A DNA stretch of 64,000 nt from Paludibacterium denitrificans. GTDB taxonomy: Bacteria > Pseudomonadota > Gammaproteobacteria > Burkholderiales > Chromobacteriaceae. Positions 22,740-31,870 of the stretch are shown piece by piece (within the stretch, counting starts at the first letter, position 1; each line of letters starts with the position of its first letter). The notes under the pieces were generated by a model. That model was given only the letters and a program-made list of their open reading frames with translations, ran no database searches and was not told the origin of the DNA. The stretch covers positions 2,356,001 through 2,420,000 of the forward strand of contig NZ_WLYX01000001.1 of the NCBI RefSeq assembly GCF_009707705.1. The letters run 5' to 3'. The position numbers were made by a program, and so were the translations under genes.

Positions 22740-24340
22740 TTGCGTTCCAGAGCACCTTCCGGTCCAGATGTCACACCAGCCCCAAGGTGAGAGCAGGGCA
22801 TCCCTGATGCCCGCAGCGTACTGGATGGGCTATTACGGCAAAGATCAGATCCGCAATGAGTGTGTCGCATAACCGAGCGTCGCTCGATGCCTCCCTTCCT
22901 GTTCGCCCTCCCGGCTCTAGGTGAGCCGCGCCTCCCTTGCGGGCAGCCCTACGCCCGGCCCAGCGCCGCGCCAGCACCACCCAAGCGGACAGCCACACGG
23001 CTGGTTCCCCTATAGGCAGGCACCCGAGCTGGGATTGCTGAGTCTCCATTGCTTAGGCGTGACGCTGCACTTAAAGGGGCTCACCTGCGTAGATGCTGGT
23101 CGCACGGTGGGAGCATTGTCCAGGTGCGCGCTACGGCATCTCACGACGTGCTGCTGGAGCTCTTTCTCCCGGGCCCATCACACCTGCTAGACGAAACCAG
23201 TGTCAGCTGCCACTTAGGACGCTGCGCTAGGCTCTCATGTCGCTGCAAGGTGATGCACCCGGCCCGACTCCCGGCAGGCAGCAGCTCAACACCAGCTTAA
23301 GCAGAGGGAAGGCACGCCTTCGTCTTAGATTCTTTGCTTAAGCAACTCGCGAGTCTCTTTCCTCTACGCCTTTAGGGAGGGGGGCTGCCGTGCCTGCATA
23401 GCCAGTGAGTTCCCACCTGCGAAGCGCTGACCAGCTTCATCTCGGGGCGCATCACTAGCCGCTCCAGCTTGCACCGCTCCAACCATCCCCGTGTCCCCTT
23501 CGGGTTGCGGCTGACGCCGTTTGCAACCGGGGGACGAGCTGCTGCTCGTCGGCGGCGAACATGCTCGCCTTAGCTGTGCCGCGCCTGTCTCCCCATCGGT
23601 GCGCCAGCTGGCTCGGCTCCACACCCAGTACGGCACCGCCCAAGCCTCCCATCAAGAAGCGCCGCCGGTCACTACACCAGCACAGTTCCAGCGAGCCGGT
23701 CATGCCGGCCCGACGCCACGCCCGGACGACAAGCCTCTTCTGCGTGGCATTCGAAGCCACCTTTCCTGCATGGCCCCACATCCCCGCAGGGGAGACAATC
23801 CCGCACCTTCCCCGGTGCAGCACTGCGCCACCGTTGGTAGATCAGCATCAAGCCGCGCCAGCAGATGCAACTGCTCTCAGCAAGGAGCCGAAAATGGATG
23901 GCCATGACTCCGTCGGCGAGACGCTTCCACGGCCAAGTGCTCACCTATAGGGCACATACCAAGTCACCACACCTGCCGGACGCTAGGATGCACACCTGCG
24001 GGAATCTGCTCTGGCTGGCGTTGCTCAGCGCCAGCAAGGCGTTGCGTCGGTGTGTGCAAGCCTGCTCCGTGTTGCGTTTGGCGGCAGGCCGTCTTGGCGT
24101 CGTGCTGGAGGGGCTATGTGGTTCCATGGGTGGTGGCTAGCGTCGCGCTGGCGAGGCGCTGCATGTTTCGGGATGTGTGGGCCCTTTGCCGCAAAGCCCC
24201 AAGAGCGCGCTGCAGGGGGGGAGGGTGTCGCGATGTGTAGGATGTTCGAGCGCTCCGACGTTAGAGAAGAGTCATCCAGCCGAGGGGCTGTGCTCCGACG
24301 TCTCTGGAGGCCATCCCCGTGTCACTGTCGCATTGCCGCC
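22740..24340. other. 1.6-kb GC-rich stretch without a convincing gene
   Basis: Several open frames exist but show only composition effects (proline/arginine/alanine-rich) and lack ribosome sites and family motifs. GCTTAAGC occurs at 23,298 and 23,335, the form that elsewhere marks a misread GCCGGC. An intact GCCGGC lies at 23,704. Confidence 0.3.
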
Positions 24341-24401
24341 TGTCGGCGCTATACGTTGTTACTCGCAACAAACGGATAGGTCCGTCTGCAGGAGTGGAGC
24401 T

Positions 24402-24647
24402 ATGAGCCGGAAAATTAAGACCCGCCGTGTGGTACTGGACCCGCAGGTCAAAGAGGTTGAGTACGAAGCAACGGTGGAAGAAAACCAGTTCATCTACCAA
24501 GGCTCGCCTATTTCTCCGGCCAGCCTGGCAAACTCCATCACGGGCACCCGTCGAAACGCGTGGCGTGACCTCTGGATAAAGCGTCCAAATGTCACCGAGT
24601 GGCGGTTGGCAGATGATTGCCGAAGCGATGGCCGGGCGGGGTCATAA
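24402..24647 (+). CDS. Small hypothetical protein
   Basis: ATG 24,402 follows GGAGTGGAGC. The 81 residues begin MSRKIKTRRVVLDPQVKEVE and contain YQGSPISPASLANSITGTRR, reminiscent of small DUF2924/DUF4357-like domains (Ser-Pro-x-x-A...TG-x-x-x-N-x-W); that similarity is weak. The end may be frame-shifted: the next frame reads QMIAEAMAGRGHKT. GCTATACG lies 54 bp upstream. Confidence 0.45.
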   Translation: MSRKIKTRRVVLDPQVKEVEYEATVEENQFIYQGSPISPASLANSITGTRRNAWRDLWIKRPNVTEWRLADDCRSDGRAGS

Positions 24648-24666
24648 GACTTAGCGCGGCTGCAGG

Positions 24667-25296
24667 TCAAGCTTGTGCCTGCAGCTCATTGAAGTGCCGT
24701 GCTTTGTCCTTCGCCTGCTCGATGTCGAGCTGTCGGACGAACCACAGCCTACTCACGCTAAACGGCTCCACACCTGCCGCGTCACACATGATGCGCGCCG
24801 CTTCTACTGCTTCCGGGTACGGCATCAAACGGTGGGTCTGCAGCAGCAAATTGCCCGGCATCTGACCAATCAAGCGCACCCACCAGAAATCGGGCAAGTG
24901 AAGCCACTGTGGGTCGGGTTCCATGTTCGCGTGCTCGTCATAGACCAAACTTTCGTTGTTCGCCTTGAACAGTGCGATAGCACCGACGGCTTTCCCCGGC
25001 GCGACTGAAACTTTGTCTAGGGCGGGCTGCTGGCCGGTCGACGTGAAGGGGGAGCCCGGCTTGGCCCAGCCGATGAAATAGAGGCCCGGAACTGGTTCCA
25101 TCACGTCGTTGCCCGTCACTGGAGACGTGATGCCGTCCTCTAGGTAGAGGTCGTATTTGATTGCCTCTTCAAAGCTGTGCTGCACTAGGCAAGGAATGCC
25201 GAAAACCGCACGTGGGAAGTGCATAAGCAAGTCCTTGAGTAGTACTAGCAGGTTGTTGCGCAGGTCTCCCGGGCAATGAGAAATCAGTGACTCCAC
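24667..25296 (-). CDS. Hypothetical protein
   Basis: 209 residues from ATG 25,296: MESLISHCPGDLRNNLLVLL, then FGIPCLVQHSFEEAIKYDLY, GLYFIGWAKPGSPFTSTGQQ and an acidic/aromatic C-terminal half (LPDFWWVRLIGQMPGN). No membrane helix. No family recognised. It is convergent with the small gene at 24,402, with only 20 bp between stops. Confidence 0.5.
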   Translation of the reverse strand: MESLISHCPGDLRNNLLVLLKDLLMHFPRAVFGIPCLVQHSFEEAIKYDLYLEDGITSPVTGNDVMEPVPGLYFIGWAKPGSPFTSTGQQPALDKVSVAPGKAVGAIALFKANNESLVYDEHANMEPDPQWLHLPDFWWVRLIGQMPGNLLLQTHRLMPYPEAVEAARIMCDAAGVEPFSVSRLWFVRQLDIEQAKDKARHFNELQAQA

Positions 25297-25647
25297 ATTC
25301 CCTGGTTGTGCTCCGTTGAGCCAGCGGCGGAAAAGCCTTACATGGCCGCGTACTGCTGCTTCTGTACGCCCATGCGCAGGTAAGTTAGTAGCTGTTGGGA
25401 TTGGTCGGGGGGAAGTATGCTGTGGCCCTTCTACTGTTTTTTTCCTTTATTAAACAATACTATTAATTAGCATAGTTTATAATATTAATTCGCATAGTAT
25501 TTATGATATTTTCGTGGTTATTTCGTAAGGTTTGTAGTATCCTATCGTCGATTTTTGTCGAATTATGTGCAGTGCCGCTATACGGATATGAGATGACTTT
25601 AGCAGCTTGCCCGAGACGACCAAGACGAGACACGTGGAGCCCACGAA

Positions 25648-26217
25648 ATGACGACCCCTAACAGCCACCAAAATGCATCCCAGAGCGACCTGCGCGTGGA
25701 AGCGTACACGCAGTACCGTGATACGCTCATTCAGCACTTGTTCGTCTCGAAAGCCCTGCGCTTTCTCCACCGGGTCGAGAGTCTGGAAGGTCCCGTCGCC
25801 CCAACCCTGCGTGCTCACTCTGAAGCCCGGCGTCAACGCCTGACTGAGTACCGGCGAAGCTGCAGACCATCTTGGCCGCTTTCAGAAGCAGTCCGCTAAG
25901 TAACTACCGCAGGAAGAGTACCGGCCTCCTGCGCACTGGCGGGAACGGGGCGACGGCAGCCACCAGCGTCGCTGCCCTGGTTGCCCACAACCCCAACCGA
26001 CGCAGCCGCATCTCCTCTTGTGAACGTGAACGGCCTACCGATGGTTGGTTCAGTAGATGTCCACGGTAACCCCTACGGCGTCACGACCGATGACTGGCTG
26101 TCTTCCGGCGATATGGCCTCGGCGTTCAATGTGAACGGTCTGCCGATGTCCGGCGGCGTGGACATCCACGGCAACACCTATGGAACCACTACCTTCGACG
26201 CTGGCCCCGGCTTCTGA
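25648..26217 (+). CDS. Hypothetical protein with tandem NVNGLPM repeat
   Basis: ATG 25,648 after GTGGAGCCCACGAA. Three frame segments join at two CCTGG-type errors: CCGG at 25,852 and CCCTGG at 25,974. They give about 189 residues: a helical N-terminal half (YRDTLIQHLFVSKALRFLHR) and a C-terminal half with two copies of NVNGLPM-x-G-x-VD-x-HGN-x-YG-x-TT, 35 residues apart. GCTATACGGATATGA stands 71 bp upstream. Function unknown. Confidence 0.55.
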
Positions 26218-26239
26218 TATTCCCATTGATAATAAGAAT

Positions 26240-26266
26240 GGGCCCCACCGAGAGGTTTGGCCCTTT
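26240..26266. terminator. Hairpin between convergent genes
   Basis: GGGCC and GGCCC arms with CCTTT following, 20 bp after the stop at 26,217. Confidence 0.45.
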
Positions 26267-26285
26267 GAGTTGAGTAGGTTGGGAG

Positions 26286-26728
26286 TCAATACTCCCCGGC
26301 AGCAATCAGGGCGGCGGCTGCTAGTTTGACTAGGACAGCCTGCACTATCAGTGCTTAAGCATGTCGTGATATGTGATGAACAACGCTTGCTCACCCGTTA
26401 CCAGCTGCAGCAAGACGTCTGCGTCATGAGACAACTTCTTCAGACGCTTTCGATACCACCAGTTCGCCATGCGTGCGCGCCACCCGACCACGGGTAACGC
26501 CAGCTCTGCTGCATAACGACCTTCAAGAACGTCCAGCTTGCGCAAGGCGTCCTGAAGCACTTCGGGACCGCAGGGCCTGGCCCGGTACACATCCACCCGA
26601 GCCGTCCTCTTCCCCACCACCACCATGATGCTGACAGTCGGGCGGAGCTTATTGAGCGCATGGCTCACATCTCCCAGTTCCTTCTTGAGTTCCCACTCCT
26701 GAGCGCGTTCAGCGCTTTCGTTCGTCAT
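26286..26728 (-). CDS. Hypothetical protein, probably membrane-anchored
   Basis: From ATG 26,728 the frame gives 126 residues ending HDMLKH at 26,348. The last codons contain GCTTAAGC at 26,353. Reading that as GCCGGC, as elsewhere in the window, extends the protein by about 20 residues (PALIVQAVLVKLAAAALIAA then GEY) to a stop at 26,286. That gives a hydrophobic tail and a stop just short of the convergent hairpin. The main body has a conserved-looking core (VSIMVVVGKRTARVDVYRAR) and a basic helix (WWYRKRLKKLSHDADVLLQL). CCTATACGG lies 38 bp upstream. Family unknown. Confidence 0.5.
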
Positions 26729-27035
26729 CTCTCTTTCCTTTCAAGTTGCCGCCCGATAGGGGCGTGTCCTGTATCCGTATAGGAAAGAGACCGCTGCCTT
26801 TTGTCGCTTCCGTACAACTAGTTACGCAAAAAATTTATGCGTCTTGTTCCCGGGGAAATTTGGCGTTCTTCCCGTGAATTTTCGGTACTAGAATGCTTAA
26901 AGTTATAGTGATATTGCATAGTAAATATGTATTGTGTTATTTTGTTATTTTGCTTTTTATTGTGTTTTTATATTCATTATAAATTGCATAATAAAGGACA
27001 GCGCATCCCCCCCTAGCTCTTGTTGGAGATGCGAA

Positions 27036-27158
27036 ATGCAAACAGCTATCGCTATCAACACCCGCCGCCTCGCGTTCCGTCCAGAGTTCGTGCCCGCGAC
27101 CGAGCGTCAGGAAAAGCGCTCGCCGCTAGCCCGTCGTCTACTGGTTGCCACCACCTAG
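27036..27158 (+). CDS. Small hypothetical protein (40 aa)
   Basis: ATG 27,036 follows GGAGATGCGAA. It encodes MQTAIAINTRRLAFRPEFVP then ATERQEKRSPLARRLLVATT, an arginine-rich peptide. It ends 18 bp before the sigma-like gene and may be a leader or a real small protein. Confidence 0.4.
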   Translation: MQTAIAINTRRLAFRPEFVPATERQEKRSPLARRLLVATT

Positions 27159-27176
27159 GCCGAAGAAGCTCAACTA

Positions 27177-27822
27177 GTGCACTCTAGTGTCGTTAAGATT
27201 GACCAAGTTGCCCGGACGAAGGCGACCATTGAGTTGATTGAAAGTGAGTTCAAAAATCGACGTAGGTTTTATCTACATTCGCTACGCCGCGCTGGCATTC
27301 CTCCGCACGAACTAGAGGATGCACTGTGCGAAGTGTTTTCCCTTGCTGTTCACTGGTCCGGTTCTTATGAATCAAGCAAGAGCAGCATTGCTAGCTGGCT
27401 GGGTAATCAAATCGTGCATACTGTGGCCAGCTCGACTTACGGTACCCGCCGCCCAAGGTTGGCGCCGCCAGCAAGAGCACGAGCTGCCCGCTGAAAAACT
27501 GGTGACTGGTGCCATCGACGGATCCGATGACGCCAATGACCCAGCTGAAGAACTTGCAGTTAATGCATTCATGCACCAGCTGTCCGACGAATTGACTGAC
27601 TCCGAAGCCGCAGCACTGACCATCTGCGGTATGGACCTGCTGCATGAGCGCCTGTCCGTCCAACAGCTCGACCAAGTGCGCGTCCTGCTGGGTGTGAGCA
27701 GCCTGACCAGCGTGCGTAGCTTCACAAGCAAGCTGGGCAACAAGCTGCGAGAGTTGGCTCTTGAGCACTTCGGCGTTGAAGACCTAGTCGGCCGCCCGGT
27801 CTTCGACAAGCTGACCGCCTGA
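27177..27822 (+). CDS. Putative sigma-factor-like protein
   Basis: The GTG at 27,177 begins VHSSVVKIDQVARTKATIEL (initiator read as M). The region RRFYLHSLRRAGIPPHELED then ALCEVFSLAVHWSGSYESSK resembles sigma-70 region 2 of small ECF-type factors (E-L-E-D-A-x-x-E-V-F). The C-terminal half (TDSEAAALTICGMDLLHERL) could be a region-4-like helical domain. The frame shifts once near 27,450 (in a GTACCCGCCGCCC stretch); repaired length is about 214 residues. If real, it could read the island's recurring GCTATACG elements; that is inference. Confidence 0.4.
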
Positions 27823-27983
27823 CTTTTCGTCAAACGCCCCGCTATACCTATCTACCTATCTAAGCGAACAACGAAAGGACTGCCTATCAAGTAGTCCCCC
27901 TCCCGACAAAGTCTTCCAAGACATTCCTTGCAGACCCCCGCAGGCAATCGCCCGGGGGGGGCTGAAATCGTCTAGTGATGTTT

Positions 27984-28050
27984 ACGCTATACGATTTCTA
28001 TGCATTTTGTTGTGCGGTTGGTGTGTTCATGCTCGATTTGGACGCTATAC
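27984..28050. promoter_or_regulatory. Two ACGCTATACG copies before parA
   Basis: Identical ten-base elements at 27,984 and 28,041, 57 bp apart, lie about 100-165 bp before the ATPase start. Candidate operator or centromere for the partition pair that follows; the shared core GCTATACG recurs across the island. Confidence 0.45.
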
Positions 28051-28148
28051 GCAATAGAAGACGCGTTCTGCAATTCCTACGGAAATGTTGATGCAAGAGC
28101 GCAGAACTACGGAAGCAATCCAAATCAACCATTCCCGAAAGGATGACT

Positions 28149-28778
28149 ATGAGCATCATCGCTGTACTCAACACGAAAGGTGGTGTCGGCAAGACGACTA
28201 TCGCACTGAACCTAGCGGTTGGCCGGGCGCTTCAGGGGTGCAACGTGCTTGCCGTGGATGGCGACCGGCAAGGCAGTCTTCTGACCGCGCTGACGAACCG
28301 CAGCGACCGTGAGCCCATCGTTGCCGTTGCACATTACGTTGACGGCCAAGCCCTGCGCCAGCAAGTGCAGCGTGCTGTTGCTCTATACGACGACATCGTG
28401 ATTGACGCTGGAGGTCGGGACAATACCGCCCTGCGTGCGGCGCTGCTACTGGCGGACAAAGTCATCATCCCCTTCCTGCCCCGGAGCTTCGACGTTTGGG
28501 CTCTGGATGATATGAATGCACTGCTCTCCGAAGCGCGCGCCATCAAAGAAGTGGAGGCCTGGGCTCTGCTGACCATGGCCGATGCGCGCGGCAACGACAA
28601 CGCCGCCGCCAGCGAAGCAGTACCGGATGGTGTGCAGCGGATGCCTGTGACCGTCGGCCGCCGCAAAGCCTTCGCCGACGCCGCCGGAGCTGGTCTGAGC
28701 GTGCTTGAGCTGCCGGGCAATCGCGACGCAAAAGCTGCCGCCGAGCTGCAAGCCCTGCTCGCCGCCGTTTTCAACTGA
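28149..28778 (+). CDS. parA: ParA-family partition ATPase
   Basis: Walker-type ATPase for DNA segregation. The start at 28,149 is chosen because GAAAGGA has proper spacing to it and abuts the alternative ATG at 28,143. Deviant Walker A NTKGGVGKTT, Walker A' VDGDRQGS, Walker B DDIVIDAGGRD. About 209 residues without an N-terminal DNA-binding domain, the type Ib (ParA/ParF) size. It is followed 26 bp on by a ribbon-helix-helix gene, the expected type Ib partner. Such modules stabilise plasmids or excised circular islands. Confidence 0.85.
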   Translation: MSIIAVLNTKGGVGKTTIALNLAVGRALQGCNVLAVDGDRQGSLLTALTNRSDREPIVAVAHYVDGQALRQQVQRAVALYDDIVIDAGGRDNTALRAALLLADKVIIPFLPRSFDVWALDDMNALLSEARAIKEVEAWALLTMADARGNDNAAASEAVPDGVQRMPVTVGRRKAFADAAGAGLSVLELPGNRDAKAAAELQALLAAVFN

Positions 28779-28804
28779 TACCTACAAGAAAGAAGGAGCC
28801 CAAC

Positions 28805-29068
28805 ATGGTTGTTACTCCCCGCAAAACAGCCCCGTCAGTGGATGCTTTCATCGGCGGTGCCCCGGATGCCGGAACCGGTGCTTCCGCACCGGTGGCGGCC
28901 AAGGACGATGGCAGCAAGACCATTCGCAAGGCTGGTAAGAAGAACATCATCACCGTGTCCATCGACCCGAACGTTCTTGAAGAGCTGGATGCTTACTCGA
29001 ATGAGATGGGCATGAGCCGCGCTGCAGTCATCACTTACGCAGTCAAGAAGCTGCTTAAAGCTTACTGA
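28805..29068 (+). CDS. Ribbon-helix-helix partition protein (ParG-like)
   Basis: 87 residues. The flexible N-terminus (TAPSVDAFIGGAPDAGTG) precedes a C-terminal ribbon-helix-helix: KKNIITVSIDPNVLEELDAY then SNEMGMSRAAVITYAVKKLL. This matches small centromere-binding proteins that pair with type Ib ParA; a flexible N-terminus that stimulates the ATPase is known for ParG. Candidate binding sites are the ACGCTATACG copies upstream of parA. Terminator 20 bp downstream. Confidence 0.7.
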   Translation: MVVTPRKTAPSVDAFIGGAPDAGTGASAPVAAKDDGSKTIRKAGKKNIITVSIDPNVLEELDAYSNEMGMSRAAVITYAVKKLLKAY

Positions 29069-29089
29069 CTTACTACCCATAACCGTATA

Positions 29090-29127
29090 GCCTCTGTAGA
29101 ATTAATGCATATTCACAGAGGCTTTTT
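29090..29127 (+). terminator. Terminator after the partition pair
   Basis: GCCTCTGT and ACAGAGGC pair around an AT-rich loop, then five T. The next gene starts four bases later, so any promoter for it must overlap this hairpin; CGTATAGC lies at 29,084-29,091. Confidence 0.8.
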
Positions 29128-29130
29128 ACT

Positions 29131-29645
29131 ATGCGACTTTCCTATATCTCTGTGCGTCGCTGGCTACAGGAGAACGCAACGTTGTGCAGCGAAGAAGATC
29201 TGCACAACCTTGGCCATATTATTGACGAGGCTATCCCGGTTGTTGAGCGAAAAAACCAGGAAATTGAAGAGAAGCTGACTCAGATTGTTCAACTGGCTCG
29301 CGAAGCTTGGACGAGAAAGCTGTCGCGCGCTTGGTCAGCAGCAAAGTCGAACTAGCCCCGGGTTCCCGGCTCCCGCGTACTGGCGTTCGGCGGCCTTATA
29401 TGAATCCGTTTGACCAGGAGAGCGGCATCTACGCCTTTCCGCCAAACCATCCCGAGAAAATACCTGACTGGGCCAAAGAAGCCATTACGCAGGGGTGGAG
29501 CAAAGAAGAGATGCACTACAAGAAGCTTGCCGCCGCGTGGGCTAAGCGCAACATGCCGCAACTGTACGACCCTGTCGCCCGGCACAGCGAACTGCAAGCG
29601 GAAGAAGCGGCCCGGGGCGGCTATCAAAGGAAGAAGACGCAATGA
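29131..29645 (+). CDS. H-NS-like protein (frameshifted)
   Basis: Two frames join near 29,306: LTQIVQLAREA followed by L/W-DEKAVARLVSSKVE. The N-terminal part (VERKNQEIEEKLTQIVQLAR) has the coiled-coil pattern of H-NS oligomerisation domains, and the C-terminal part (PEKIPDWAKEAITQGWSKEE) has the P-x-W-x-x-x-A spacing of H-NS DNA-binding loops, though without a clear QGR motif. About 170 residues. Island-borne H-NS relatives silence newly acquired DNA; assignment is tentative. Its stop overlaps the next start. Confidence 0.4.
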
Positions 29646-29809
29646 CGACACAACAGAAATGGCTCGACCAGGTGCAAGAAGTGCAGAGTGAAGAAATTCA
29701 AGCTCCGGAGGCTGCGTTGAAGTCGGCTGAGACGCCCGAGCAGCGCAAAGCTGCTGAGACTCAACTCCCGGCTGCCATGTTGTCTGCTACAGCAGACCAG
29801 CTGAAGTAA
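29642..29809 (+). CDS. Small hypothetical protein (55 aa)
   Basis: The ATG at 29,642 overlaps the preceding stop (ATGA). Glutamine/glutamate/alanine-rich helix: MTTQQKWLDQVQEVQSEEIQ ... LSATADQLK. Coupled to the H-NS-like gene; role unknown. Confidence 0.45.
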   Translation: MTTQQKWLDQVQEVQSEEIQAPEAALKSAETPEQRKAAETQLPAAMLSATADQLK

Positions 29810-30073
29810 TGGAATCTTGCAGCAGGGCTTGCGTTAAGCGGTAGCCAAGGCAGGCGATGTCGCTTATGACTGCGGGGGGGCTTCTTGCTCAATTGAGTCA
29901 TGGTTCATGCCTTATGCTAAATCAATAAAGTGGAGTGCAGAGGAATAGCGGATTTAATGCTCCAGAATTTTCTGAGTGTGGCTCAGATTTTCTGAGATTT
30001 CCGTGCTATAGGGGTCAACATTGGTTGACGTTCCTGATAGCTATTTACCTACGCATTCCTTTGGAGATGAATC

Positions 30074-30439
30074 ATGGCCCTGACACAATTTGACCCTTCT
30101 GACTCTTTCCAGCAAATTTCACTCGCTGACGTTGTCCAAGCCCTAGAGGCTGCCGACGCAGTACTAATCCCGGATGGTGATAATGACGGCGTCCCGCGAA
30201 ATCACCAACACGGTCTGACTTCTTCGAATCAGGATATATTGGATAGAGCAGCCCAATTTGCCCGTATGTAGATGCTGGATGGCGAAGGTAATCCAGATGG
30301 GCGTAAGATAGTGGCACTGCGCAAGTATTTTCCAGTGCATCTGCAGGAAAGTCTGTACGACTTCATGTGTTTTCATGGTACCGTGTCGTTGCCGTCCGGA
30401 ATACTCAACATCAGTGACTTTGTCGACCAAGAAGATTAG
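30074..30439 (+). pseudogene. Hypothetical gene with in-frame amber codon
   Basis: ATG 30,074 after TTTGGAGATGAATC. The frame gives MALTQFDPSDSFQQISLADV ... AAQFARM, then TAG at 30,269-30,271, and stays open in the same frame: MLDGEGNPDGRKIVALRKYF ... ILNISDFVDQED to TAG at 30,439. Codon use and composition are unchanged across the TAG, so it reads as one 121-residue protein with CAG changed to TAG. Readthrough or a sequence error are alternatives. Function unknown. Confidence 0.45.
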
Positions 30440-30479
30440 GTCTAGGTGGAGGGCGTCCTAACTAAAAAATGATAGGGCA

Positions 30480-31060
30480 TCGGTAAAACCCGGGGGGGGT
30501 CGATCCCGGCCCTTTCCATCGGCGTCAATGCATGCCGTTCACTTCACGGATAACCGCTGCCGGTAGTCATCGGTCAGGCGCTCGTGGCAGTGCTTGATGC
30601 GCAAGCAGCCGGGCCCCGGGTTTTCCTAGACCAGCACGTGGTTTTCACCCGGACAATCGCGCAAGACACGCGTGTAGAGCGAGTGCGAGCCGGTGCTGTG
30701 CGAGTAGTGCAGGCCACAGTTATCAAGCTGAATGCTGTGCGCACCCGGTGGTGACGAGATATCCGTAGCCCCCCATCAGCTTGATGAGCTTTTCCGCCTT
30801 TTCAGTATCAGATTTCAGCATCAATCAATGCCTGTTGTGGCGGTACTCAGACGCTGAGCGCCGGGCTGGATTGCCCAACAGCTTTCTGATGTGGGAATCG
30901 GTGAGCAAGAATGACACCGAGCACAAACTGCGCTCGTGCGGCCGGGGAGATGAAGCCCATATCGTTAGAGGTATTTGCTGCCTGTTCTTCCCGCAGTTTC
31001 TGAAAGTTTTCCAACGTATCGCACAGTCGCACATTGCATTACCGCGTCACTGTTGACCTT
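30480..31060 (-). pseudogene. Degenerate coding remnant
   Basis: On the minus strand, 30,540-30,790 reads as a broken protein (AEKLIKLMGGYGYLVTT; IQLDNCGLHYSHSTGSHSLY; ENPGPGCLRIKHCHERLTDD) interrupted by stops. Upstream, 30,847-31,032 gives DTLENFQKLREEQAANTSND then MGFISPAARAQFVLGVIL. No family recognised; apparently the decayed ends of one or two genes. Confidence 0.3.
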
Positions 31061-31353
31061 GTGTCTGTTTGGCCTGGTCGAGTCTGGAGCCATCCCGACT
31101 GATTGGGTGGGTGCCGCACATGCAAAGACTGTCTAGTTGACTCTGCCAGCGGCTCATAACGTGAGCAACTTGCTCAGATAGGCAACCAGAGGCTTGCGAA
31201 CAGGGCAAGCGCTCAACCTCTCTCCAAGCCCACTCCGGTGGGCTTTTCTTATACCGACCATCGAGCAAATAGTTCTTAAAAGGAGAGGCCGCAAGCCAGT
31301 CATGCCCCGAGGGCAAACTTATACGGATATGAACCCTCCAAAGGAGCTCCCAA

Positions 31354-31587
31354 ATGATGACCGTCTCTCGCAACTATCTCCGCGGCACGTCGGTGTGCTT
31401 TTTCCTGCTACCGCATCATGGCCGCACGCTGACGCGCGTCACCTACTACGGCACCGAACCCACCGCTGAAACCATCAATTTGCCCCGTGGCTCCGCCACA
31501 GAGCTTCGCCGCCAGTCCGACCTGTTGACTGCAGCTACCACACTTTTTGAGTCACTGATGCACGAGAGGAAGGTCTACCCCGGGTAA
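31354..31587 (+). CDS. Small hypothetical protein
   Basis: 77 residues from ATG 31,354 with AAAGGAGCTCCC as ribosome site: MMTVSRNYLRGTSVCFFLLP ... TLFESLMHERKVYPG. The leader TTATACGGATATGAACCC 32 bp upstream is nearly the one before the gene at 17,834, implying shared regulation. Function unknown. Confidence 0.45.
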   Translation: MMTVSRNYLRGTSVCFFLLPHHGRTLTRVTYYGTEPTAETINLPRGSATELRRQSDLLTAATTLFESLMHERKVYPG

Positions 31588-31870
31588 GACTGTCCGCACC
31601 GAGAGCTGAGCCTGCCAAGCCCCTCTCCAGACCCGCGACGGGCGTTTTCCAATGGACTTACTCCATAGGGTGGGGGTACCGATTCCCTTCAATCCTGTTG
31701 GAGAAAATTCTACTTCAGACGACAACTAATTTCTGGGTGGATTACCGCAATAAATGAATTCCCCCTCTGGTAATAATATTTACTTGTCTGTAATAGGTTG
31801 GTTATTGCGCATAAATATAGGTATTCTTGTAATGTGCGCTTAATTTTTACTGTATAAATAAAACTGCATT

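Noticed and set aside
23455..23823. Twin-arginine-like peptide RRRFLMGGLGGAVLGV on the minus strand
   Set aside because: It lies inside a long compositionally biased frame with no ribosome site and no recognisable mature domain; probably chance in GC-rich DNA.
28149..29068. Type II toxin-antitoxin reading of the RHH gene
   Set aside because: RHH proteins can be antitoxins, but the upstream partner is a clear ParA ATPase and no toxin follows before the terminator.
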